Shown one piece after another: positions 1 through 7,807 of a stretch of 64,000 nt of DNA. The stretch's first letter is position 1; each line of letters opens with the position of its first letter. The DNA lies in assembly GCA_050301795.1 (NCBI GenBank), contig JBNKZU010000016.1, positions 6,432-70,431 on the forward strand. The letters run 5' to 3'. The notes beneath the pieces are model-generated. The model was not told the DNA's origin, made no database searches, and was given only the letters and a program-made list of their open reading frames with translations. A program made the position numbers and the translations under genes. The stretch comes from JBNKZU01 sp050301795 (lineage in GTDB: Bacteria > Pseudomonadota > Gammaproteobacteria > Thiohalomonadales > Thiohalomonadaceae).

Positions 1-1
1 G

Positions 2-2677
2 CTCGGTGGCGCGATTTACAATGGCGGGATTACGCTAACGATGAGTGATAGCACCATCAGCGGCAATTTTGCCAGCGAGGATGGCGGTGGGATCTACAAC
101 GGACTCGATCCCGTTACGATTAGCGGCTCGACCATAACCAATAACACCGCTGGTGATGACGGCGGGGCTATTATCAACTATGGCACCCTCTCCATAAGTG
201 ACACGACCATTACCGGCAACACCGCTCAGGGCGGAACCAACGGCCTCGGTGGAGGCGCCATCTTGCAAGATTACTCAGGGGACGCAACCGCCGAACTGCA
301 CCTGACCAATGTCACCCTGGCGGGCAATAACCATCAGACTGCTGGCGGCGACGGAATCTTGCTGACCGATGGGCCTACCTTTATGACCAACACCATCATT
401 GCCGGCAACGGAACGCAGAACTGCAGTGGACCCATGTTTACCTCGTCTGGGAATAACCTTGAAGACAGCAACAGCTGTAACCTGACCGGTTCAGGCGATC
501 TGATTAACACCGACCCCATGCTCGACGCTCTGGCCGATAACGGCGGCAGTACCCTGACCATGGCGTTGCAGTCCGGCAGCCCGGCCATTAACGCGGGTAA
601 CGACAGTAGTTGCGCCTCGACCGACCAGCGTGGAGTGAGTCGCCCTCTGGGTACACACTGCGACATCGGCGCCTACGAGAGCGAGTTGGTAGATAGCGAC
701 AGCGACGGCATTCTCGACAGTAGTGACAACTGTCCGGTGGTATCCAATGCCAACCAGCTGGATACCGATAACGATGGCGCAGGTGATGCCTGTGACAGCG
801 ACGATGACGGTGATGGTATTGAAGACGCCATTGAAACCAGTTTTGGTACCGATACCCTTGATAGCAGTTCGCTACCAATATTTAACGGTAGTGCCGGAGT
901 AACGGGTTCCTCCATACAGTTGACCGCGGATACGGGTGAACAGGCGGGTTCGTTCTTTCAGAGCGTTCCGTATGGTGTTGGAGCCGATACCAGCTTTAGC
1001 ATTAGTTACCAGTTCCAGATCAATGGCAGCATTGATGGCGCCGATGGGATGACCTTCATCCTGCAGAATGACGCACGCGCAACAGCCGCCCTGGGTGGAG
1101 TTGGCGGCGATGTGGGGTATAGCAACAGCGGGAGCATAACCAACAGCATCGCCGTGGTCTTTGAGACCTATCAAGCCAACAACGTGCACCTGAAATGGAA
1201 TGGTGACTATAACGCAATAGCGAGTGCCACGGCTCCGTTTGACCTCAATGGCGGTGCCACAGGCTACCTTTGGGTCGACTACAACGGCACTACCGACACG
1301 CTGGATGTCTACATCAACTCCAGCAACAGTAAACCGGGTACGCCACTGTTTAGTCGTTCTATACAGATCGATACGGTAGTGGGTACGCAGGCCTATCTCG
1401 GTGCCAGTGCCGCTACCGGCGGCCTCACGAATCAGCACCTGCTCACGTCAATGATTGTCACCTGGGAGGGGGATAGTGATGGCATTGCCGACGACAGTGA
1501 CAACTGCCCCACAGTGAATAACGCTAACCAGTTGGATACCGATAGTGATGGACTGGGTGATGTGTGTGATGACGATGCAGATGGTGATGGCATGTCAAAT
1601 GACTATGAAAATACCTACGGCCTCGACCCACTCGATGCTGCTGATGCTTCACTCGATAATGATAACGACGGCCTGTTGAATGGCGGTGAAGCAACGCTGG
1701 GCACCAACCCCCTGTTAGCTGATAGCGATAGCGATGGCATAAGCGACTACAACGAAGATGCGGATGGTGATGGCGTTAGCAACGGGGTAGAGCTGAATGT
1801 CAACGGCACCAGCCCCATCGTGAAAAACAGCGTCTCACGAGCTGACAGGGAGGTTGAGGTTTCGCCGACATACTATCTGTTTGGCGATATGGCCTTAAAT
1901 GACTGCGTGAACAGCATACCGGTCACCTTTACCATAAGGAATAAAGGTAGTAGCCCCCGAACCCTGGGAATTCCTGCCATTGATGGCAAGGACATGAGCC
2001 AGTACGTCATTGAGACAGACAACTGTGCTGATCAGATACTCGTTGGCGGTACTAGCTGTACAGTTACCGTCAAATACTGCCCAACCGCCGATGGCTCCCA
2101 TAATGCCGAACTGCGCATTCCAAGTGATGATGCAGAGACCCCCATCATGGTCGCGATGCTGGCGAACTACGAAAGCAGCCTGGAAGAGGCACGTCGCCGG
2201 ATGCCGCCAGTGCTCAACAGTATCAGCTTCTGGGATGAAGGGGGTACAGAGGTCACTGGAGCTCTGTCAGCCGGAGCCTCCTATACCGTGAAATGGTCGC
2301 TGCTGGGTTATCACGAAAGCTATCAGTCTGCCGTCGCCCTGTTTGACTGTAGTGGAATCAGTGATGGTAGTTGTGGAGACAGCTACGGCACAAACTTCGC
2401 CGCCTCAGGGCTTGTCAGTCCCTACTCATACCAGACAGGAAGCTGGAGTTACGGCAGTCATACCTCGACCCAGTGTAACTACAGCTACGACTTCACATTA
2501 ACAGCCGGGCAGTTCACCAGCACGGCCGACATGGTACTGCGTTTTTACCGTGTTAATACCGAAGACCAAAGCGCAGGCAATGGCTCATTGTCACTAATAG
2601 TTCCGGGAGCGCTGTCGGTCGGTTATTACGACACCTCTGGTCGTCGGGTGAAGAAGACGGTGACATCGATACCTTAA
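2..2677 (+). CDS. Large secreted adhesin-like protein, 5' end outside window
   Basis: The frame is open from the first bases, in the same repeat style as the residues after the first visible ATG at 41, so the true start lies upstream of the window. Visible parts in order are: parallel beta-helix-like repeats (SDSTISGN, GGGIYNG type) to about 520; a choice-of-anchor-Q-like end with the motif CDIGAYES near 660-680; Asp-rich thrombospondin type 3 calcium repeats at about 690-850; an L-type-lectin-like beta-sandwich at about 880-1470; more type 3 repeats to about 1800; a HYDIN/choice-of-anchor-D-like Ig domain at about 1850-2165; and a C-terminal domain from about 2190 starting RRRMPPVLNS that recurs in the next gene. 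It is probably a calcium-stabilised surface or secreted protein. Its export route is not visible, and the function is inferred from domain type only. Confidence 0.85.
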   Translation, partial: LGGAIYNGGITLTMSDSTISGNFASEDGGGIYNGLDPVTISGSTITNNTAGDDGGAIINYGTLSISDTTITGNTAQGGTNGLGGGAILQDYSGDATAELHLTNVTLAGNNHQTAGGDGILLTDGPTFMTNTIIAGNGTQNCSGPMFTSSGNNLEDSNSCNLTGSGDLINTDPMLDALADNGGSTLTMALQSGSPAINAGNDSSCASTDQRGVSRPLGTHCDIGAYESELVDSDSDGILDSSDNCPVVSNANQLDTDNDGAGDACDSDDDGDGIEDAIETSFGTDTLDSSSLPIFNGSAGVTGSSIQLTADTGEQAGSFFQSVPYGVGADTSFSISYQFQINGSIDGADGMTFILQNDARATAALGGVGGDVGYSNSGSITNSIAVVFETYQANNVHLKWNGDYNAIASATAPFDLNGGATGYLWVDYNGTTDTLDVYINSSNSKPGTPLFSRSIQIDTVVGTQAYLGASAATGGLTNQHLLTSMIVTWEGDSDGIADDSDNCPTVNNANQLDTDSDGLGDVCDDDADGDGMSNDYENTYGLDPLDAADASLDNDNDGLLNGGEATLGTNPLLADSDSDGISDYNEDADGDGVSNGVELNVNGTSPIVKNSVSRADREVEVSPTYYLFGDMALNDCVNSIPVTFTIRNKGSSPRTLGIPAIDGKDMSQYVIETDNCADQILVGGTSCTVTVKYCPTADGSHNAELRIPSDDAETPIMVAMLANYESSLEEARRRMPPVLNSISFWDEGGTEVTGALSAGASYTVKWSLLGYHESYQSAVALFDCSGISDGSCGDSYGTNFAASGLVSPYSYQTGSWSYGSHTSTQCNYSYDFTLTAGQFTSTADMVLRFYRVNTEDQSAGNGSLSLIVPGALSVGYYDTSGRRVKKTVTSIP

Positions 2678-2688
2678 CAGAAACTTGA

Positions 2689-2728
2689 GCCGGGGCTTTA
2701 GTCCCGGCAGACGAGGCCAAAGCCTCGT
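2689..2728. repeat. REP-like double palindrome
   Basis: Two adjacent palindromes follow the stop codon of the adhesin gene: GCCGGG...CCCGGC at 2689-2708 and ACGAGGC...GCCTCGT at 2711-2728. The same pair recurs at 3962-4001. It may protect mRNA ends or act as a weak terminator. Neither arm is followed by a run of T long enough for a convincing intrinsic terminator. Confidence 0.75.
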
Positions 2729-2791
2729 TTTCAGAAGAGAGAATTGATCGCAAACAGCGAAATTGAAGATAGAGAATAGTGAGATAGTGTC

Positions 2792-3673
2792 ATGAAGATA
2801 AAACAGATAATACCCTTGATACTGATATGGTCAGGGATGAATACCGCCGTTGCGGTTCCCGATACCGACATCAGCATTGACCCGGTAATGCGTCAGTATC
2901 CGGTGACGCCCCTGAATGCCAACTCAATAGAGCAGAGCTTCACTATAACCAACACCGGAACGGGTAGCCTGACTATCGTGGCACCCGCCATTGGTGGCCT
3001 CCATGCCGACCAGTTCACCATCAGCAGTGATACCTGTAATGGGGCAACACTCACAGCCGGTAGTAGCTGTACGGTTGGGGTGAAATTCGTCCCGACCAGC
3101 CAGGGCACCAGGGTCGCACGGGTGGATATTCCCCTGAGCGACAGCCGGGTGATTAGCGGCTTTGTCACCAACTCGGAGGCGAGTGTCGGACAGGCCAAAC
3201 GCCGCATGCCACCGGTGCTCTATTCAGTATCTATTCCAGAGAGCATGGAGGTTAATCAGCCGCACACCCTGAGCTGGACACTACAGGGCTATGACGACAA
3301 CTACAGAAGCCTGATTGCGATATTCAACTGCAACGGTATTAGTGATAACAGTTGTGGCAGCATCTATGGCGACAACATGGAAAACTCGGGGCTGATTGCC
3401 TACGACAGTGTCACCCCCAGTGCATGGACCTACCAGGGCAATAGCGCCAATGACTACAGCTACAGCTACACCTTTACCCCTAGTAGTGCCACCTTCACCC
3501 AGGACACCCAAATCGTCATTCGCTTCTACCACGTGAACGACATGGATACGAATGCCGGAAAGAACAGCCTGTCGCTGGTGATCCCGGGGAATCTGGCGGG
3601 AAGTTACTACGACACCGAAGGTCGTCGAATCGCCAAGACCGTTTGTGTGACCGGTGGCTGTACCACGCCATAG
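2792..3673 (+). CDS. Secreted protein with choice-of-anchor-D-like domain and shared C-terminal domain
   Basis: This is a 293-residue protein with a classical signal peptide (MKIKQIIPLILIW, cleavage probably after AVA near residue 22). Residues about 25-130 form an Ig-like choice-of-anchor-D/HYDIN-type domain with paired Cys (SSDTCNGAT, GSSCTVGVKF). From about residue 135 (RRMPPVLYSV) to the end it is clearly paralogous to the C-terminus of the preceding adhesin: shared landmarks are NGISD.SCG.IYG, VIRFY.VN, SLSLVIPG and YYDT.GRR. The two genes lie 114 bp apart on the same strand and probably act at the same surface. The shared C-terminal domain is not one I can name. Function is unknown; cell-surface binding is an inference. 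Confidence 0.8.
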   Translation: MKIKQIIPLILIWSGMNTAVAVPDTDISIDPVMRQYPVTPLNANSIEQSFTITNTGTGSLTIVAPAIGGLHADQFTISSDTCNGATLTAGSSCTVGVKFVPTSQGTRVARVDIPLSDSRVISGFVTNSEASVGQAKRRMPPVLYSVSIPESMEVNQPHTLSWTLQGYDDNYRSLIAIFNCNGISDNSCGSIYGDNMENSGLIAYDSVTPSAWTYQGNSANDYSYSYTFTPSSATFTQDTQIVIRFYHVNDMDTNAGKNSLSLVIPGNLAGSYYDTEGRRIAKTVCVTGGCTTP

Positions 3674-3685
3674 GAGAGAGAAGAG

Positions 3686-3898
3686 ATGAAAACGAACAGG
3701 AACATGAAACAGATACTTTCAGTAATCGCATTACTCACCATTATCAGTGGTTGTCAGGTACAGGACGCGAGCAGTGAAGGGCCTGCTACCAGCAGTGATA
3801 GAGGAATGGGTAGTAGTGTCAGTACCCAGACACGAGATGAGATTGCCTACATCCCGACCAGAGCGATAGCACAGTCACAGGATCTGGGGCCGAAGTAG
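3686..3898 (+). CDS. Small lipoprotein
   Basis: This is a 70-residue protein with a purine-rich ribosome-binding stretch (GGAGAGAGAAGAG) just before the ATG. The N-terminus MKTNRNMKQILSVIALLTI ends in the lipobox ISGC, so the mature protein would be an acylated polar peptide of about 46 residues, rich in Ser, Gln and Asp and lacking any recognisable domain. It starts 12 bp after the secreted protein upstream, so the two are very likely cotranscribed. It may assist export or anchoring of the adhesin pair; this is inferred from position only. Confidence 0.7.
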   Translation: MKTNRNMKQILSVIALLTIISGCQVQDASSEGPATSSDRGMGSSVSTQTRDEIAYIPTRAIAQSQDLGPK

Positions 3899-3919
3899 GG
3901 TGCAGAAGATTCCTCTCGC

Positions 3920-4001
3920 TTCCATGCTCCAGCGTGGGAACGAGAAATGATAGAAGCTGGAGCCGGGACTTCAGTCCCGGCAGACGAGGCTAAAGCCTCG
4001 T
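3920..4001. repeat. Cluster of three REP-like palindromes
   Basis: Three inverted repeats follow one another: an imperfect TTCCATGCT/AGCGTGGGAA arm pair at 3920-3940 (a form frequent in gammaproteobacterial intergenic repeats), GCCGGG...CCCGGC at 3962-3981 and ACGAGGC...GCCTCGT at 3984-4001. The last two match the pair at 2689-2728 almost exactly, so this is a dispersed family. Confidence 0.7.
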
Positions 4002-4023
4002 TTCCAATAAAGAGAGAAAGACG

Positions 4024-4230
4024 ATGAGTAACAAACCGATGACAGATAGGCAGACACGAAAACACGCTCCGGCAGATAGTCCTGAAGGGAGAGCGGAAGC
4101 CGATCAAAAGAAGCGCGAATTTATCAAACGCTTTGGAGGCTATGCAGCAACAGCTCCAGTAGTTATGTATAGCTTGATGTCGCCTCGCCGTTCAGCAGCG
4201 GCGGCTTCGGATACGGGGCCAATAATGTAG
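4024..4230 (+). CDS. Small leader-like protein, candidate substrate of the kinase locus
   Basis: This is a 68-residue protein with a good purine-rich ribosome-binding stretch (AAAGAGAGAAAG) before the ATG. The first 35 residues are charged and hydrophilic (DRQTRKHAPADSPEG, KKREFIKRF). A Gly/Ala-rich hydrophobic stretch follows (GGYAATAPVVMYSLM) and then SPRRSAAAASDTGPIM. This resembles either a degenerate Tat-type signal (KR rather than RR) or a leader-core arrangement. It lies 179 bp upstream of a gene combining an apparent PqqD-like domain with an HPr-kinase-like domain, and a nucleotidyltransferase-like gene follows. Such enzymes are known next to some ribosomal peptide precursors, so a substrate role is plausible but unproven. 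Confidence 0.6.
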   Translation: MSNKPMTDRQTRKHAPADSPEGRAEADQKKREFIKRFGGYAATAPVVMYSLMSPRRSAAAASDTGPIM

Positions 4231-4409
4231 GCGATGTTGGTAATTAACCACTTATTTAGAAAACTTCGCAGTTGAAACTGCTGAAAAATAGTCTCCTGAA
4301 ATCGGTGGGTAGTTTCGGCAATCAGAATAGCTACCAAAACTAATGACCTGTATCATGGAAAGCCTTACTAATATATCTGCTTGTAAGACAGGGTTTTGAA
4401 AAAACGAAC

Positions 4410-5555
4410 ATGTCACACCGGGAAAGCTGGCAAAGGGTAGAGAGTGCAGTGCCACATCTGACGCTTTTTATGAAACATGAGGGGCTGGTTGTGCACTCGG
4501 AACTGAGTGGTTCTCTGTATGGGATGCAGGGATATGCAGCTCAGTTGTTTCTTCGTCGTGAGTCCGGTGAAGGCGTTGATGAGCTGTGTGCAGAGGCTGA
4601 CTCTGATGAAGCAGCCCTTCAGATAGTTGAGCTACTAAGGCAGTACGATCAGATTCTATCAGGTGATGAGCCTGGCGCGACTTATCAGAAAGCGGCCTCC
4701 TATGATAAGAGACTGACAGCATGTAAAGAGGATGATGACTGTTATCATCTGTCTGGCTGTCGTTTCAGAGTGGTTTTTCCCAATGAGCGTTTCAGGCAAC
4801 GTATCGCACCACAGATCAAACATCTGAAGAGCTCATTCTCAGAGGCTGATATAGAGATTGAATTTCAGCAGATGGGCGCGCTCATCACAACCCTGTTTAA
4901 TGGAGCTCCCATGGGCAGACCAGTGCCTGAAGAAAACCTGTTCCCACAGTTACAGGACTGGATACGCATTGTCGCTTATCAGCGAAACCCCTACCTCATT
5001 ACTATCCATAGCGCCGGAGTCGCGAAAGACGACAAATGTATCCTGTTACCGGGTGCCAGTGGCTCTGGAAAAAGCACCCTCTCTGCCGGGTTAATGAAAG
5101 CGGGATACACGCTATACAGCGATGAGACCGCGGTGATTGATACTAGCTGTAACCTGCGGTCGTTTCCGATGGCTCTTTCGGTTAAGGATGGTAGTCTGGA
5201 AGTGTTGTCAGAGCTTTACCCTGAGATCATTCATCACTCAACCCATCAGCGTTTTGATGGGCAATTTATTCGATACCTGGCACCGCCTACTGAGTCATTA
5301 TCGAAAGATAATGCACCAGTCCGGGTAACCCATATTGTTTTCCCTACCTATGATCCTGATGGGGATGGTCAGTTAAATCTACTGACATCTATTGATGCTC
5401 TGCGTCTACTGGATGTTGCGGGTTATCAGATTGAAGATGGGCTGGATGTGGCCAAGGCTGAGCAGATTCTGAACTGGATAGATTCACTGCGGTGTTACAC
5501 GATGAAGTTTAGAACACTGGAGCAGGCGATAGCGGCTATTGAGGCTATATCATGA
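4410..5555 (+). CDS. HPr-kinase-like protein with PqqD-like N-terminal domain
   Basis: This is a 381-residue protein. Residues about 15-75 (GLVVHSELSGSLYGMQGYAA...) have the pattern of a PqqD/RiPP-recognition-element fold, a winged helix that binds leader peptides. Residues about 190-380 resemble the kinase half of HPr kinase/phosphorylase (HprK), with Walker A LLPGASGSGKSTLSAGL around 213-222 followed by a conserved YSDETAVID strand. True HprK is usually about 310 residues with a different N-terminal domain, so this is an HprK-related kinase, not the PTS regulator. The start is uncertain because no clear Shine-Dalgarno lies before the ATG. The gene overlaps the next by 4 bp (ATGA), which shows translational coupling. 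HprK-like enzymes phosphorylate some lasso peptides; the substrate here is unknown. Confidence 0.75.
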   Translation: MSHRESWQRVESAVPHLTLFMKHEGLVVHSELSGSLYGMQGYAAQLFLRRESGEGVDELCAEADSDEAALQIVELLRQYDQILSGDEPGATYQKAASYDKRLTACKEDDDCYHLSGCRFRVVFPNERFRQRIAPQIKHLKSSFSEADIEIEFQQMGALITTLFNGAPMGRPVPEENLFPQLQDWIRIVAYQRNPYLITIHSAGVAKDDKCILLPGASGSGKSTLSAGLMKAGYTLYSDETAVIDTSCNLRSFPMALSVKDGSLEVLSELYPEIIHHSTHQRFDGQFIRYLAPPTESLSKDNAPVRVTHIVFPTYDPDGDGQLNLLTSIDALRLLDVAGYQIEDGLDVAKAEQILNWIDSLRCYTMKFRTLEQAIAAIEAIS

Positions 5556-6718
5556 GCTATACAGAAAAAGATCTGCGCTTCCTGTGTCAATGTCTTGCCA
5601 GTGCTGATAATGGTCAACAGATAACTGACGAGATTAAGGGTCAGGATGTTAACTGGAGTGCAGTTGTAGCCATCGCAAACCGAAACCTTCTGGTGCCTGC
5701 ATTATGGATTGCCCTGAGAGATAAAGGGGTGATCGATTCCCTTGATGAAACACTCTGTGGTTATCTTGAGGAGATGTATCGACACAATCTGGAACGAAAC
5801 AGGGGAATTGTTGAGCAGGTAAAATCAATTGCCTTTCTGCTGAATCAACATGGTATTGAGCCGGTATTGCTAAAGGGCAGTAGTGCGTTGGTGGAGGGCG
5901 TTTTTTCAGATCCTGGTGTGCGCTGTATGCTGGATATCGATTTATTGATTGAACCGGAGCAGACGCAAAGGGCATGGGAGATCCTGGTTGATAGTGGGTA
6001 TCAGTCGGTGAGTGATCAAACTGGAATGCCTCAACCAAAACAAGGTCTGGGCGCTCATTTGCCAAGATTGTTTAAGGATGGTGTAGTCGCCGGTGTTGAG
6101 ATGCACAATAGAGCTTTAAGTAGAAAATGTGGTGAAGTGCTTGCAGTTGATGATGTTGTTAAACGGAGTTTGTTACTGGAAGATGGAGGTTGTCGATACA
6201 GAGTTCTCTCACCAGAGGATCAGTTGAAGATCACCTTTTATCACTCACAGGTTAGTCATGAGAACCATAAGAACAGAAAAATTGATCTAAGACAGCTACA
6301 CCACTTTATGGCACAGGTAAAGTTTTTTGATCAGAGAATAGGGTGGAGCAAGTTTCAGGAACAGATTAGCAGTGACGGTTATGGCGAGGTCTTTGATAGC
6401 TATCTCTATATGCTTGAGCAGTTGTTTGGTATTGCATTGCCGCTCGCTCAGAAGACTGAACAGGCATCACAATACTTTAACGAATCACTGCAATTGTTTG
6501 GAAAAGCGCCAACATCGGGTGATTTGTTGAAACACATTTTTCTACATATTCGGAGTGAGTTGTCACCATCTACGATTTCACTTCGCTACGGTGTTTCAGG
6601 GAAGAGGGATATTATCTGGTATACATTCAGGCATCTTTTCTATCTTGTAAAAAAATACTCTCATCTTGGTGTTCTCTGGCGTTGGATTAAAGCCAGAAAA
6701 TCATTACTGACAAGATGA
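5552..6718 (+). CDS. Nucleotidyltransferase-like family protein
   Basis: This is a 388-residue protein of the uncharacterised nucleotidyltransferase type (DUF/PF14907-like in my judgement). Its core is EPVLLKGSSALVEG at about residues 107-120 followed by the acidic pair MLDIDLLIE near 125-133, the expected GS...DxD layout of the pol-beta-like fold. The rest is helical with several His residues. It overlaps the upstream HprK-like gene by 4 bp. Proteins of this family often accompany HprK-related kinases and PqqD-like proteins in peptide-modification loci, so the two probably act on the same substrate. Which nucleotide and substrate are used cannot be told from sequence. Confidence 0.7.
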   Translation: MSYTEKDLRFLCQCLASADNGQQITDEIKGQDVNWSAVVAIANRNLLVPALWIALRDKGVIDSLDETLCGYLEEMYRHNLERNRGIVEQVKSIAFLLNQHGIEPVLLKGSSALVEGVFSDPGVRCMLDIDLLIEPEQTQRAWEILVDSGYQSVSDQTGMPQPKQGLGAHLPRLFKDGVVAGVEMHNRALSRKCGEVLAVDDVVKRSLLLEDGGCRYRVLSPEDQLKITFYHSQVSHENHKNRKIDLRQLHHFMAQVKFFDQRIGWSKFQEQISSDGYGEVFDSYLYMLEQLFGIALPLAQKTEQASQYFNESLQLFGKAPTSGDLLKHIFLHIRSELSPSTISLRYGVSGKRDIIWYTFRHLFYLVKKYSHLGVLWRWIKARKSLLTR

Positions 6719-6755
6719 ATGGGTTTTGACACTGTGTGTTTTTCCACCCATTTTT
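6718..6755 (+). terminator. Possible intrinsic terminator after the nucleotidyltransferase gene
   Basis: AATGGGT at 6718-6724 can pair with ACCCATT at 6746-6752 and is followed by TTTTG. The loop is long (21 nt), so the structure is weak. The following gene runs in the opposite direction. Confidence 0.4.
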
Positions 6756-6862
6756 GATACACATTATCCTGGACAAAATATGATCTGACAGACGTCATCT
6801 GAGAAAAAGACAATCTGCCAGATCAGGTCTGAACTTCTACCATATCAAAGCATTTGATCGAT

Positions 6863-7132
6863 CTAACAAAGACCAGCCTCTTTACACATGGCTTCTGCCA
6901 CATCTGAACGATGTGAACGGATCCAAGGCCAACCATACTCCAAACATAAGCTTTCAATCACAGCAACTGCAACGGCTGAAAGCGCATCAGCTACAGGATC
7001 TTCAGGGCCACCGCCCGCTACTTCAATGGCCGCAACAATTGCTGCCGCAGCAGCAGTGCAGGTGAGTTCTGAAGGCATATCTTTGATTGCTGTTTCAACG
7101 ACGTCTTTACAAGTTCCGCAAAAAATACCCAT
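6863..7132 (-). CDS. Small Cys-rich protein resembling halocin C8
   Basis: This is an 89-residue protein with a strong ribosome-binding site (AAGGAGAT, 8 nt before the ATG). Six cysteines lie at 5, 8, 25, 63, 83 and 89, an N-terminal C-x2-C pair (FCGTCKD) precedes a long Ala/Val-rich hydrophobic middle, and the C-terminus reads DVAEAMCKEAGLC. As I remember the haloarchaeal bacteriocin halocin C8, its mature end is very similar (DAVAKEACNRAGLC) and it also begins with a C-x2-C pair. No signal peptide or obvious leader is visible. It sits between a PqqD/HprK/nucleotidyltransferase group and a PqqD/ATP-grasp group and is divergent from the latter. A peptide bacteriocin or modified peptide is the leading guess. 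Confidence 0.65.
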   Translation of the reverse strand: MGIFCGTCKDVVETAIKDMPSELTCTAAAAAIVAAIEVAGGGPEDPVADALSAVAVAVIESLCLEYGWPWIRSHRSDVAEAMCKEAGLC

Positions 7133-7424
7133 TTTGTTATCTCCTTATTAAGGTTTAGCTGTTTGAAAAGATCATTATTGCTAACAGGGTTAGAGAAGAA
7201 TTTGTATTAGAAGGCGGGTGATCGAATGACCAGATCCATTACCAACATTGCTTAAATACATCTTCCTGACTCCCTTTTTCCATGCAATTTATTCGATAGC
7301 TCCTTGCAATAAAGACCTTACGCTTTTAAGGGAAATGCGTCAAATTCTGATATTGATGGCATCGGATCATGCTGAAGTGTGAACAGGCTCTCCTTTTGAT
7401 AATTTTCTAAAATTGAGTATAGAC

Positions 7425-7477
7425 GTGGGAATATATACCACATATACTTCAATCAAGAGGTGGGAAATTATCCCACC
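7425..7477 (+). promoter_or_regulatory. Two palindromes in the divergent intergenic region
   Basis: The 387-bp gap between the divergent halocin-like gene and the PqqD-like gene holds no supported gene. Close to the PqqD side it has two palindromes: GTGG...CCAC at 7425-7441, embedded in alternating TATA, and GGTGGGA-AATTA-TCCCACC at 7459-7477. Both share a TGGGA/TCCCA-type half site. They look like operator sites for a dimeric regulator or a short RNA hairpin in the 5' leader. No regulator gene for them is apparent nearby. Confidence 0.45.
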
Positions 7478-7519
7478 GTTTTGAGAAAGCAATTCTGTCA
7501 AGTTAGTCGGAGTCATTAA

Positions 7520-7807
7520 ATGAACCAACAAAGTATAGAAAAGAGTAGCTCTTTGGGATCGCTACCCGATAAAGAGGATCTGCAAAGGCTTGCAGTAAGT
7601 GAGTCCGGTTTTATTTTTGATCCGTTAAATGGAAAAAGCTTCACCTGTAATGGCACAGGTTTAGAGATCATCGTGCAGATGCAAAAAGTCAGCTCCATGA
7701 ATGAACTGATACAACAGATGGTTGAAAAATATGATGCCTCTCAATCAGAGGTTGAACGGGATGTCATCGACTTTGTGGCATCAGTACGGAGGGCGTTTGA
7801 GCTATGA
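7520..7807 (+). CDS. PqqD-family peptide chaperone-like protein
   Basis: This is a 95-residue stand-alone PqqD-like protein. The hallmark segment is SGFIFDPLNGKSFTCNGTG at about residues 29-48, followed by helices ending in an acidic C-terminus. PqqD-family domains bind the leader of a ribosomal peptide and present it to modifying enzymes. A GGAG lies 8 bp before the start codon. The stop codon overlaps the start of the ATP-grasp gene (ATGA), so the two are translationally coupled. It is the second PqqD-like domain within 4 kb, the first being the N-terminus of the protein encoded at 4410-5555. The partner peptide is not identified. Confidence 0.8.
   Translation: MNQQSIEKSSSLGSLPDKEDLQRLAVSESGFIFDPLNGKSFTCNGTGLEIIVQMQKVSSMNELIQQMVEKYDASQSEVERDVIDFVASVRRAFEL

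Noticed and set aside
872..1438. 188-residue antisense frame inside the adhesin gene
   Set aside because: It lies wholly opposite a well-supported coding frame with clear domains; its sequence shows no family pattern.
4024..7807. Lasso peptide cluster
   Set aside because: HprK-like and nucleotidyltransferase-like genes occur in some lasso clusters, but the transglutaminase-like B2 and asparagine-synthetase-like C enzymes are missing here.
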